From JASFHF01 sp050123335 (lineage in GTDB: Bacteria > Pseudomonadota > Gammaproteobacteria > UBA12402), in NCBI GenBank assembly GCA_050123335.1, contig JASFHH010000003.1:1-64000 (forward strand): a stretch of DNA of 64,000 nucleotides, read 5' to 3'. A program made the position numbers and the translations under genes. Positions 35,697-43,881 of the stretch are shown in pieces; within the stretch, counting starts at the first letter, position 1; each line of letters opens with the position of its first letter. Under the pieces are notes generated by a model. The model did no database searches. It was given only the letters and a program-made list of their open reading frames with translations, and had not been told where the DNA came from.

Positions 35697-36092
35697 ATGG
35701 TGCGTCGATTAAGTTGTATGTTAGGTTTGTTGGTCATTACTACAGGCTGTTTTGCTGGTGATTATGATGTTTTGTTGAATGTGATTAACAAAACTGGGCA
35801 GGCAGGTTATTTTGGGGTTTGTGCCCAGCCGGTTAGTCCTGGAGGTGCAACGTTATGCAGTATTCCGCAGAAAATCCCACCGGGATTTAGTCGGATTTTT
35901 GTGCCGAATTACAATATGGCATATCCTTTTTTTACCACTTTAGATGAAAAAGTGTATACTTGCGGATCACAAGCCGATCTACAGAAGCAGTTTTTTATTC
36001 CTATTGCGAAAGGAATGCGCACAGTAGAATTGAATTTTATTACTGATAAAGATGGCAAAAAAGTCGCAATGGATTGTGCTATTAGTCAGTAG
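35697..36092 (+). CDS. small secreted protein, possibly a lipoprotein
   Basis: 131 residues with an AGAGGT ribosome-binding site. The signal peptide (LSCMLGLLVITTGCFAG) contains ITTGC, a possible lipobox. The mature part has three further cysteines (GVCAQP, ATLCSIP, VYTCGSQ and near the end MDCAISQ), likely paired in the periplasm. No family is recognised. It overlaps the convergent next gene by 11 bases. Confidence 0.6.
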   Translation: MVRRLSCMLGLLVITTGCFAGDYDVLLNVINKTGQAGYFGVCAQPVSPGGATLCSIPQKIPPGFSRIFVPNYNMAYPFFTTLDEKVYTCGSQADLQKQFFIPIAKGMRTVELNFITDKDGKKVAMDCAISQ

Positions 36093-36792
36093 TGGGCGGA
36101 GCAGAAGCAAATACTACATCCGCGCGCAATATTACCTTATTACTTACAGTCAATGGTGCTGCAGCATCACCAGCACCATTGCGTGCAAATTTGGCTAATA
36201 TCATAGCATTTGCAGGGGCGGGCGGAGTGGTTGGTACGAATGTTAGGTTATGTAGATAGTAGTGTTGTTTTGGGTAAGATTTATTTAATTGTGTTAATTC
36301 TGCATTAGCGATTTTATATAATTTTGCGTGTAATTTAGTTATAGTTTGTTGCGTTTCTTGTAAATCCGGTTGAAAGATGATTGATTCAACTTTATAGGTT
36401 TCTCCTGGCCGGCTAATGTTTTTTATTTTTGTTTGCAAAGTTTTTAATGCTGTTTCAGGTAAACGGATTTCAGCTATAGCATAAACCCGTTCTAACCCTG
36501 CTTTATCCTGACTGCGTTGAAACGTAGTAATATGCCATTTATTTGAGTTCGACAGAATAGATAGTTTTTGCATGATTCTATCATGCAGCGTAGTTAGATT
36601 AGCAGTATTCCCGGCAGCATTAATAGAAACTAATACTCTTGCAGTGTTAGTTGATATCCAATCTTCAGCAGTTAATTGCAGGTTGACTTTATTAAGGCAT
36701 GCTATACATGGTTTTTGTGGTGTAGCTGCAAATGTATTAGTACCGCTTAATAACATTATCATACAGGAAAGTAATAGTGTTTTTTTAGTCAT
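36082..36792 (-). CDS. periplasmic protein of unknown family, possibly SIMPL-like
   Basis: 236 residues. A signal peptide ends after GTNTFA (about residue 22), followed by a CIAC motif. The mature protein starts with a segment (VNLQLTAEDWISTNTARVLV) and a layout of repeated strands and helices that vaguely recall SIMPL/DUF541 proteins; this is weak. The tail is Ala/Pro-rich. It follows the DUF1189 gene by 20 bases on the same strand, so the two are probably one transcript. Confidence 0.6.
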   Translation of the reverse strand: MTKKTLLLSCMIMLLSGTNTFAATPQKPCIACLNKVNLQLTAEDWISTNTARVLVSINAAGNTANLTTLHDRIMQKLSILSNSNKWHITTFQRSQDKAGLERVYAIAEIRLPETALKTLQTKIKNISRPGETYKVESIIFQPDLQETQQTITKLHAKLYKIANAELTQLNKSYPKQHYYLHNLTFVPTTPPAPANAMILAKFARNGAGDAAAPLTVSNKVILRADVVFASAPPTTD

Positions 36793-36812
36793 TTATGTTA
36801 ATTTCCTTATGT

Positions 36813-37616
36813 TTATGTGCTAACTGTGATTGCGCTTTTTGGATTTGCTTTGATCGCAATAAATAAATACACCATTGAAAGTAAGAAGTAAAATATATTT
36901 TGCAAAGGAAAGCTAAAGCTAAATATAAAAGCAATGGTGCTAATAATGATTGCGGGTGTTATACAGATGATTGATAAACCCATTAAAGCTTCGTACGGAA
37001 GTTTGCGTTTTAAGATTAAGCAAAATAACATGCCTATTAATGCATAAATTAATATTTGAATGATGCGGTAAGCATATGCAATTATTAAGCCAATAAACCA
37101 TATCCCAATGAAGACCAAAGGAGTAATCCATTTACCAAATCGCAGAATGAAGCTGTTAATTTGTGTAGGTCCAATATCCATATTCATGGCTTGGGGATAA
37201 TAATATTGGGATATTTTGTTTGCGCTGTTATCTTTAATTAAAATGGCTTTTTTCTGTATCATGATCGTTGCAGTGCTTTTATGAAAATCACGTACTTTGT
37301 TGTTGGTATCAATGATTATTACTGCTTTTCCTGAGGTAGGATCTTTGATGTAGTATGGGGTAGTTGCTTTGGTAGAGGCTATTCCTGCTTTAAAGTTTAT
37401 AGTTGGCAAATCGGAGGTGACAATTTTCTGTGCAAACATATGCATTGCGGTATTTATTCTAAACGTTAATATGCCGCTAATAATTACCCAACAAATTAAC
37501 AGTAGAATTAACAGATATAAAAAACTGCGGCCACCCCAGCTTTGTGCGGTTTCCTGATATAGCTTTTTTGAATAAAATGATTTTGCCATAGCGGTAAATA
37601 AATTAGTGTGAGACAT
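36813..37616 (-). CDS. DUF1189 family membrane protein
   Basis: 267 residues. An N-terminal membrane segment near 30-50 is followed by a roughly 100-residue extracytoplasmic region (KATTPYYIKDP ... MNMDIGPTQINSF) and four C-terminal membrane segments, the DUF1189 layout. Function unknown in general. First of a two-gene unit with the periplasmic gene downstream; divergent from ruvX. Confidence 0.75.
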   Translation of the reverse strand: MSHTNLFTAMAKSFYSKKLYQETAQSWGGRSFLYLLILLLICWVIISGILTFRINTAMHMFAQKIVTSDLPTINFKAGIASTKATTPYYIKDPTSGKAVIIIDTNNKVRDFHKSTATIMIQKKAILIKDNSANKISQYYYPQAMNMDIGPTQINSFILRFGKWITPLVFIGIWFIGLIIAYAYRIIQILIYALIGMLFCLILKRKLPYEALMGLSIICITPAIIISTIAFIFSFSFPLQNIFYFLLSMVYLFIAIKANPKSAITVST

Positions 37617-37695
37617 AATGTATTCCTATTAGTTTATGATACTATATTAATATTGTTGCAGTTTTTACGATGAAGTCAACAGGGTATGGCGTAAT

Positions 37696-38130
37696 ATGGC
37701 CTATAAATCATTAACATTGTTGGGGTTTGATTTTGGTACGAAATCAATCGGAGTTGCAGTTGGGCAAACAGTAACAAAATCAGCTAAGCCGTTAACTGCT
37801 ATCAAGGTAAAAGATGATCGTCCTGATTGGCCCAAGATTATTCAGCTAATTGATGAGTGGAAACCAGATGCGTTAATCGTTGGTTTACCGTTAAATATGG
37901 ATGGGAGCGAACAGGCGATAACTCAAGTGGTGAAAAAATTTGCCGATGATTTGCAGCGAAAATTTAATTTACCTGTGCATTTAGTAGACGAACGCTTGAC
38001 CACAGTTGAAGCACGGGCTAAATTATTTGAGGAACAGGGAGGATATCGTGCTCTCCGAAAGCCGAACATTGATGCTATGGCTGCTCAAGTAATTTTAGAA
38101 AGCTGGATGCAGCAGAACCGTGATGAATGA
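37696..38130 (+). CDS. ruvX: Holliday junction resolvase-like RuvX (YqgF)
   Basis: 144 residues. RNase H-like fold: LGFDFGTKSIGVAVGQ near residues 8-23, IVGLPLNMDGSEQ near 61, VDERLTTVEA near 97 and NIDAMAAQVILE near the end, all hallmark motifs. YqgF proteins act in pre-16S rRNA 5' maturation. It is followed nine bases later by the DsbB-like gene. Confidence 0.95.
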   Translation: MAYKSLTLLGFDFGTKSIGVAVGQTVTKSAKPLTAIKVKDDRPDWPKIIQLIDEWKPDALIVGLPLNMDGSEQAITQVVKKFADDLQRKFNLPVHLVDERLTTVEARAKLFEEQGGYRALRKPNIDAMAAQVILESWMQQNRDE

Positions 38131-38139
38131 GGAATATGT

Positions 38140-38619
38140 ATGATCAGGTTGTCTTTTAAACAAGTATATTTCGTTAGTTTTTTAGTAGCATGCATGTTTA
38201 TCGGTTTTACGATATTTATTCAGAGTTGGCAGGTGTTATTACCTTGTCCGTTGTTGCATATTGAGAGAATTATTATGGGGTTATTGGCGTTAATTTTTTT
38301 GATTATTGCATTGTATAATCACACCATATTAAGTAGAAAAATTTGGAGTTGGTCGGCGTGCGCGATTAGTTTGTTGGGTGCGCTGGTTGCGGGAAGGCAT
38401 GTTTGGCTGCAGGAGTTTTCTACGGGAGAAGTTAGTCTTAATGGTTTTGCGGAGCAGTCGCCACAATCTTCGTTTGTACATTATTTACATCAGGCAGTTA
38501 ACTCATCATTATGTGTCCAAGTACAGTGGTCAATTTTAGGTATTAGCTTGGCTGGCTGGACTTTGATTTTATTTATTTTGTTTGCGGGATTGTGTGTTTG
38601 GCAGCGTAATCGGAAATAA
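38140..38619 (+). CDS. DsbB-like quinone-linked membrane protein lacking canonical cysteines
   Basis: 159 residues with four membrane segments, matching DsbB in length and topology. The first redox motif, CxxC before an IxER in DsbB, reads CPLLHIER here (residues 36-43), so its second Cys is Leu. In the second periplasmic loop only the Cys of SSLCVQVQW remains, equivalent to Cys130 of E. coli DsbB; the Cys104 partner is missing from LNGFAEQSPQSS. It may be inactive or have a different role. It is in an operon with ruvX and ends inside the stem of a strong terminator. Confidence 0.75.
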   Translation: MIRLSFKQVYFVSFLVACMFIGFTIFIQSWQVLLPCPLLHIERIIMGLLALIFLIIALYNHTILSRKIWSWSACAISLLGALVAGRHVWLQEFSTGEVSLNGFAEQSPQSSFVHYLHQAVNSSLCVQVQWSILGISLAGWTLILFILFAGLCVWQRNRK

Positions 38620-38664
38620 TGCCACGCAGAAGGCGATTTAAATCTCCTTCTGCGTGGCATTATT
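38615..38664 (+). terminator. strong hairpin terminator after the ruvX operon
   Basis: Perfect 19-bp arms AATAATGCCACGCAGAAGG (38615-38633) and CCTTCTGCGTGGCATTATT (38646-38664) with a 12-base loop. The stop codon of the DsbB-like gene lies in the left arm. Likely rho-independent, although the T-run is short. Confidence 0.75.
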
Positions 38665-39026
38665 TAATATTAAGAATGGAACTGCAAATATTCCAAAATG
38701 AAAGAGGCGACTATACAGGCCGCCTCTTATCTATTCGAGCTATAGCCCGAATCAACTTCCTTGTCTTTCAATCTCCATGTTTATTGCGTCCCTGCAACAA
38801 TACATTTTCAGGAGATCGTTCTAAAAAAGTAGCAAATTGAGTGATTAATGCAATACCTTATTTTTTGTCAATTGCTGATTTGGGCACGATCCTAATAATT
38901 TTTTTCACAAATATTGATTATAAATCATTAAGTTGCAAAAACTTTTTAATCTATAACCGTAAATTTAAGCAAATATTCCACTTTTCGCTGACTAAACTTT
39001 CAGAGATTTCTTACAAATAATATATG
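38665..39026. other. non-coding stretch with two small hairpins, otherwise featureless
   Basis: Two small consecutive stem-loops stand near the left end: AAGAGGCG / CGCCTCTT (38702-38728), and ATTCG... / ...CGAAT around 38734-38752. They could belong to a small RNA or a decayed element. The rest is AT-rich with no gene I can support. The family B unit starts at 39027. Confidence 0.4.
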
Positions 39027-39151
39027 GGGGTTCGCATCTTCACTCATTACAAAAAAAGTAGTCGGGTCGCGAGCTTTACATAATTTTTATGGGGCCGGGT
39101 CTTTACTAATTACAAAGCTACCGCACTTGTAATTAGTAAAGACCCGGCCCC
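39027..39151. repeat. repeat family B, copy 3 with tail (inverted relative to copy 2)
   Basis: The hairpin at 39091-39151 has arms GGGGCCGGGTCTTTACTAAT and its complement. On its left is the tail CGGGTCGCGAGCTTTACATA then ATTTTTAT (39063-39090). Reverse-complemented, the whole unit matches copy 2 almost base for base, which shows movement in both orientations. It lies downstream of the exchanger gene. Confidence 0.8.
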
Positions 39152-39152
39152 A

Positions 39153-40127
39153 TTATATACATAAAATGATCAAATATGCGATATATGCAGCTAACAAGAT
39201 GCTGCCTTTTGTTTTAGTGAGTACTTTTTTGTCTTTGCGGCCAAATGCAAAAAAGAACAATAGGACGGTGATGCCAAACATCATAGTAAAATCGATGAGC
39301 AGGTGTGGCGCTACATGGATCTGACAAATGATTGCAGGTAGGCCAATTACGGCAAGCAGATTAAAAATATTGGAGCCGATTACATTACCGATAATGATGT
39401 CGTATTCTTTTTTTCTGGCACAAGCCAGTGAGGTTGCCAGTTCTGGGAGGCTGGTGCCTAAAGCAACGATGGTTAAACCAATGATTAAGTCGCTAATATT
39501 AAATTGGTGCGCAATATGTATCGCACTTTTTACAATCAAATTTGAGCTGATTGGAAGAAGGATTAAGCCAAATGTTATTAGCAAAATGGCTTTCTTAAGT
39601 GGTACTTTAGCTTCGATTTCTTTGCGGTATTCAGTTTCCAAGACGTCTTTGCGCAAAAATTTCTTTCTTCTTTTGCCTTCCTGAATTAGCCAGAATACTA
39701 CCAAAATAGCTCCAATCAGCAATAATATTCCATCGCCTCGGCCAAGCTTGCCGCTTAACATGAATGCGCCGACTAACAGCATAGAAATGAACAATAGCGG
39801 AAATTCTTTACGCAGGGTGGTAGATCGTACTCTTAATGGAACAATTAATGCGGTGATCCCTAAAACTAGGCCTATATTGGCTATGTTTGAACCCATCACA
39901 TTACCAATTGCTATATTCGGATTACCATGTATTGCAGCCATTACTGAGATTACCATTTCAGGAATTGAAGTACCTAGAGCAATAATAGTTAGTCCAATCA
40001 AGCGTGGCGATAAGCCAAATTTTCTAGCTAAAGTCGCTGCGCCGGAAACCGCGCTATTAGCAGCCCAGGCCAACAAGAAAAATCCTGCTAGTAATAAAAT
40101 CAATGATGTTAATAGCCCAAGCTGCAT
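39153..40127 (-). CDS. calcium/sodium:cation exchanger, YrbG-like
   Basis: About 324 residues from the ATG at 40127; a longer start at 40175 would run through a GGTGTC/GACACC palindrome and lacks a ribosome-binding site. There are ten hydrophobic segments and the two alpha-repeats of the CaCA superfamily: ALGTSIPEM ... GNVMGSNIANIGL, and ALGTSLPEL ... GNVIGSNIFNLL. It probably exchanges Ca2+ for Na+ or H+ across the inner membrane. Confidence 0.9.
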   Translation of the reverse strand: MQLGLLTSLILLLAGFFLLAWAANSAVSGAATLARKFGLSPRLIGLTIIALGTSIPEMVISVMAAIHGNPNIAIGNVMGSNIANIGLVLGITALIVPLRVRSTTLRKEFPLLFISMLLVGAFMLSGKLGRGDGILLLIGAILVVFWLIQEGKRRKKFLRKDVLETEYRKEIEAKVPLKKAILLITFGLILLPISSNLIVKSAIHIAHQFNISDLIIGLTIVALGTSLPELATSLACARKKEYDIIIGNVIGSNIFNLLAVIGLPAIICQIHVAPHLLIDFTMMFGITVLLFFFAFGRKDKKVLTKTKGSILLAAYIAYLIILCI

Positions 40128-40160
40128 GATAAAAAACCTTGTATTAAGGGTTCGTTTTAA

Positions 40161-40177
40161 TAAGGTGTCTGACACCT
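40161..40177. promoter_or_regulatory. palindrome upstream of the exchanger gene
   Basis: AAGGTGTC and GACACCTT meet around a single central base, a perfect 17-base palindrome about 35 bases before the chosen start. Possible operator or small hairpin. Confidence 0.3.
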
Positions 40178-40349
40178 TGCATTCGAAATTGCAAAAATTA
40201 TAGCATAATAAGTTTGTTTAAGCTGATAAAGTTGACTGGTTTTGATGAAATTCTGTAAAGATCAATTGTTTTTTTCCTTCAAGCTTGCTTTTTGGATGAA
40301 ACTTATATAACGTAAATATTACGAGGGAATCAATTATAGGAGATTTACC

Positions 40350-40574
40350 ATGTTTAAATTTAGCACGTTAGAATGGATCAGTCTAATTGTATTAATAATC
40401 GGCGGTCTTAATGATATATTTCTTGGTGTAATGCGTTGGGATATTTTTAGGGCAATATTTGGCGGTTGGTTGGCGAGTTTAATATATATCGTAATTTGCT
40501 TAGCTGCTGTTTATATGGTTTATGCTCTTTGGACTTGGCGTAAAGAGCATAAAGAAGAAAAAGCTGCCAAATAA
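40350..40574 (+). CDS. DUF378 family small membrane protein
   Basis: 74 residues with two membrane segments and a charged tail (WRKEHKEEKAAK). The motif IGGLNDIFLGVMRWD near the first segment is the DUF378 signature. A good AGGAG site precedes the ATG. Function unknown for the family. It ends next to the addA-like stop on the opposite strand. Confidence 0.8.
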   Translation: MFKFSTLEWISLIVLIIGGLNDIFLGVMRWDIFRAIFGGWLASLIYIVICLAAVYMVYALWTWRKEHKEEKAAK

Positions 40575-40575
40575 A

Positions 40576-43500
40576 TTATAGTTCTATCCACAAGGGAATT
40601 GCTGGGTAATACAATCCACAAGATATTTTTTCAGAGTATAATTGCATCAGTAATTGTTGATAATTAGTTAATTGTTGCTGATGCTTTATTCTTTCTTGAG
40701 CGATAAATTTTTCGATATTTTTTCCGCTGAAAGCTGTGGTTTTGTAATCGATAATCCAGCGTTTATTTTGATCAATAAAGGTGCGATCGATTCTGTAGTG
40801 TTTTAATTGATTGTTTTGTGTAGTAGATATTGCAAATTCATTGCGATGATCCTGGTGATTTTTTAAGATCCATTGCGCGCGCGGGTCAGTTAAAATATTT
40901 TTTAAGACGAGTTCAATTTGTTTTTTAGCATAGTCTAAATTATCAGATAATACACCAAGTTGAATCAGCATATTTTGCCAGTATGGCAAAGAATTTTGTA
41001 TGCGTTTTTCTGGCCATTTATCGATGCCCTCAATTGATATTTGCTGCAAGATACGATGAATGACCGTACCAAGGTGAGTGTTGGTATTGTTTGGGGGTGC
41101 AAGTGACTTTGTTCCTTCGAATCTGTCATCCCGGACCCAGTCAGTTGATCCGGGATCCATGTTCCCAAATCTGTCATCCCGCGACCCAGCCTGAAGCCTG
41201 TCCTGCGGCGCAGCCAGTTGACCGGAGGAATCGCGGGATCCAGGTTGTTCGGCACGCACAATCCGTCTTAATTGAGATAAGGTTTTGTGTGCAGCATTAG
41301 TTTGTTGTCTTTCTTCTGTGCTTTTGAATTCTTCTTTAACTTGCGGCCAAATTAAATTTAAAAAACTTCCTTTTTTTGGTTCATTGTTCGGTCCTGCGGT
41401 ACCAAATAAATGCAACTGGTGTTTGGCGCGAGTCATGGCAACATAAAGTAATCGCTGAGTTTCAAAGTTATTTTTGCGTTTTTCGTGTGTTTCAAGATAA
41501 TTATAAATTTTATCTTTTTGCTCTGCATAATTTTTTATTGGCGCTAAAATTAACTCATCGCCGAATTCTGCTCGAGGTTGATCGGTCCATAATAAAAGCT
41601 GTTTTTCTGTTTGCCGTGCCTGGCGATGCAAACCTGGTAAAATTACCGTGTCAAATTCAAGGCCTTTAGCTTTATGAATTGTCATAATTTGTAGGGTATC
41701 ATCGTTGGTTGCGGCAGGAGAGGTAAATAATGTTTCAATTTTTTCTTCGAGTTGGGTGAAATTTTTAATATCACCACCGGCGTCGAAAGTTTCTAATAAT
41801 TTAAAATAAGTTTTTGCGTCTTCGATATCAGAACTTTTATTTAAACAAGCGCCCCCATTTATTGATAACCAAGTGTCAAAGACAAAATTGCGCAAATTTT
41901 TACGGCCGCGATTTTGTAATGCCTGATCGAGCCGTTCACATAAAAATAATAAATTTTGTTGTGTATTTACATCAAGTTTTTGTAGGGTGTTTGGATCGTT
42001 AATACTTTGCCATATGGTTTCGTGCTGATTGGCAATGCAATGTAAATCTTTTAAACTCAAGCCACACCATGGTGCGCGTAAGATTGCAAGCCAGGCAATT
42101 TTATCTGCAAAATTTAGTAATGCGCGAGTTAAAGCCAATAAATCCTGAATTATCGGGTTGGTATTTAGTTTATCGATCTCAATTGCCTGATAAGTTAAGT
42201 TACAGTTTTGTAGCGCAGGTAAAATGTCAGTTAAATGAGAACGTGATCTGACTAAGATGGCGATTTTTTGTTGTGTGTTTTGTTGCTTAATCGATTTAAT
42301 TAATTTAACTATTTCATTAACATCATTTGATGTGTGTATTTTGACACAGGTATCAGGAGTGTTTTCGTGAAAACTTTTAGTTTGACTGTATTTTACTGCG
42401 CCGTCAGTTAGATTTTCTACTTGCGGGAAGATATCGGTAAAAACCTGATTAAACCAATTTATTAATTTTTTGTTGGAGCGAAAGTTTGTTGATAAAGTTA
42501 TTGGGTTTAATTTAATATTTCCAATTCCATATTGACGTGCGCGAATAAATAATCCGACGCGGGCTTCGCGAAAACGATAAATTGATTGCATCGGGTCGCC
42601 AACAATAAATAATGTGCGCCCATCATTTTCTTCCCAGCCGGCGGTTAGTAATTCTAATAATTCGATCTGGGAGATAGAAGTGTCTTGAAACTCATCTACC
42701 AGAATATGTTTGATCTTATAGTCTAAAAATAATGCCAAGTCAGTTGGATCGTCGGTTGTGCCTAATACGTTTTTAGCTGCTTGCGCTACTTCAATAAAAT
42801 CTATTTCGCCAATTTCCTGGAAAACTAATTTTAGAAACGCAGCAGCGCGTGGTAATAAAATTGTTAAAGATTCTAAAGTTTGCCATTGTTGTTCTGAATA
42901 TTTAGTTGGTGGAATAATTTTTGCTTCAGTTAATGCTTCGCGGAAATCATCATGCGCAGAAAGTTGCTGTAATAAATCCAGTACATGTTGTTTCATCGGT
43001 TTATCGTTTGCTGGAAAACCATTTCTCTTATCGATAGTTTTGCGCCAGTCGTTTTTATCGGTTAAAAATATTTTAGCAATGAATTGCCAATAATTTATTT
43101 CTTCTGTTGTGTTATCCCGCGGCAAGCCTGTCCTGCGGCCCAGCCAGTTGACCGGAGGAACCGCGGGATCCATGTTTGTTTTTGCAAACTCAGCTAAAAC
43201 TTTTATTTCCTGTGCCAAATTTTTTGGCAAGATATTATTTAATTTTTCCAGGCAATCATAAGAAATATTTCGCAGGCTTTGTTCTAAATCTTCACGTGAA
43301 ATTTTTTGACCATGTACATGTGGTAACCATTGGTCACGTTTAGCCAACATTGCGGCAATTAGGTTTTGTGTTTTACTAAAATCATTGTCAAGATGTAGCA
43401 ATAATTGTTTGATGTGGAAAGCGCATGCTTCATTAGAATAAATTTGCATCAATAATTCATATGCGGCTTTTAGATATAATGGTTTTGCATCATCAGTGAT

Positions 43501-43881
43501 TTTGGTAATCGTCCCAAAAGAAGACAGCATCGGCATCTGTTGTGCAAGATTATGACATAATGAATCAATAGTTTTAATTTGTAAACGGTTTGGATTTTCT
43601 AAAAGATTCCAGTTATGTTTTTTATCTTGTGCTAAAGCTTGTTTGGCATATTCTTCAGTGGCGTTTTGCAATGCAGCAATTACACGATTACGCATTTCAT
43701 TGGCGGCTTTTTTAGTAAAGGTTATTGCAAGAATTTCTTCAGGTTTTTTAACTATACTTAATAAACGCAAAATTCGTTGTGTAAGCAAAGTGGTTTTGCC
43801 GGATCCCGCAGGAGCTTGTACGATAAATGATTTATCGTATTCTAAAGCTTGTTGTCGTTGTGCTAAATCAGTTATGTTCAT
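40576..43881 (-). CDS. addA: AddA-like UvrD/REP helicase-nuclease with in-frame palindromic element insertions
   Basis: About 1101 residues from the ATG at 43881 (upstream ATGs lie inside addB). Walker A APAGSGKTT at 23-31, ILAITFTKKAANEM near 60, the DEFQDTS box near 400, FIVGDPMQSIYRFREA near 430, and a C-terminal PD-(D/E)XK nuclease (RIDRTFID...WIIDYKT). With AddB it would process double-strand breaks in place of RecBCD, as reported for Coxiella. Two foreign segments lie inside the frame: residues about 231-258 (NMDPAVPPVNWLGRRTGLPR) and about 876-921 (EQPGSRDSSG ... WVRDDRFEG). They are encoded by GTCATCCCGC-type palindromic elements. The call AddA versus another UvrD-type nuclease rests on the adjacent AddB-like gene. 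Confidence 0.85.
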   Translation of the reverse strand: MNITDLAQRQQALEYDKSFIVQAPAGSGKTTLLTQRILRLLSIVKKPEEILAITFTKKAANEMRNRVIAALQNATEEYAKQALAQDKKHNWNLLENPNRLQIKTIDSLCHNLAQQMPMLSSFGTITKITDDAKPLYLKAAYELLMQIYSNEACAFHIKQLLLHLDNDFSKTQNLIAAMLAKRDQWLPHVHGQKISREDLEQSLRNISYDCLEKLNNILPKNLAQEIKVLAEFAKTNMDPAVPPVNWLGRRTGLPRDNTTEEINYWQFIAKIFLTDKNDWRKTIDKRNGFPANDKPMKQHVLDLLQQLSAHDDFREALTEAKIIPPTKYSEQQWQTLESLTILLPRAAAFLKLVFQEIGEIDFIEVAQAAKNVLGTTDDPTDLALFLDYKIKHILVDEFQDTSISQIELLELLTAGWEENDGRTLFIVGDPMQSIYRFREARVGLFIRARQYGIGNIKLNPITLSTNFRSNKKLINWFNQVFTDIFPQVENLTDGAVKYSQTKSFHENTPDTCVKIHTSNDVNEIVKLIKSIKQQNTQQKIAILVRSRSHLTDILPALQNCNLTYQAIEIDKLNTNPIIQDLLALTRALLNFADKIAWLAILRAPWCGLSLKDLHCIANQHETIWQSINDPNTLQKLDVNTQQNLLFLCERLDQALQNRGRKNLRNFVFDTWLSINGGACLNKSSDIEDAKTYFKLLETFDAGGDIKNFTQLEEKIETLFTSPAATNDDTLQIMTIHKAKGLEFDTVILPGLHRQARQTEKQLLLWTDQPRAEFGDELILAPIKNYAEQKDKIYNYLETHEKRKNNFETQRLLYVAMTRAKHQLHLFGTAGPNNEPKKGSFLNLIWPQVKEEFKSTEERQQTNAAHKTLSQLRRIVRAEQPGSRDSSGQLAAPQDRLQAGSRDDRFGNMDPGSTDWVRDDRFEGTKSLAPPNNTNTHLGTVIHRILQQISIEGIDKWPEKRIQNSLPYWQNMLIQLGVLSDNLDYAKKQIELVLKNILTDPRAQWILKNHQDHRNEFAISTTQNNQLKHYRIDRTFIDQNKRWIIDYKTTAFSGKNIEKFIAQERIKHQQQLTNYQQLLMQLYSEKISCGLYYPAIPLWIEL
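41117..41253. repeat. two tandem GTCATCCCGC palindromic elements inside addA
   Basis: On the plus strand GTCATCCCGGACCCAG ... GATCCGGGATCCAT (about 41124-41160) is followed by GTCATCCCGCGACCCAG ... ATCGCGGGATCCAG (about 41173-41243). Each has self-complementary ends. Together they add about 45 codons without shifting the frame. The longer unit matches the element at 43111-43172 but is read in another frame. Confidence 0.85.
43111..43172. repeat. GTCATCCCGC-type palindromic element inside addA, second site
   Basis: Starts GTTATCCCGCGGCAAGCC and ends AACCGCGGGATCCAT on the plus strand. It shares the internal CCTGTCCTGCGG and CAGCCAGTTGACCGGAGGAA with the longer element at 41173-41243. It adds about 27 codons in frame. 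Confidence 0.85.

Noticed and set aside
38619..38840. Open frame of 73 codons after the DsbB-like gene
   Set aside because: It begins inside the terminator hairpin, has no ribosome-binding site and reads through two further hairpins; its sequence looks like random translation of structured DNA.
40965..41300. Open frames on both strands across the element cluster in addA
   Set aside because: They arise because the palindromic element is open in several frames; none has start signals of its own.
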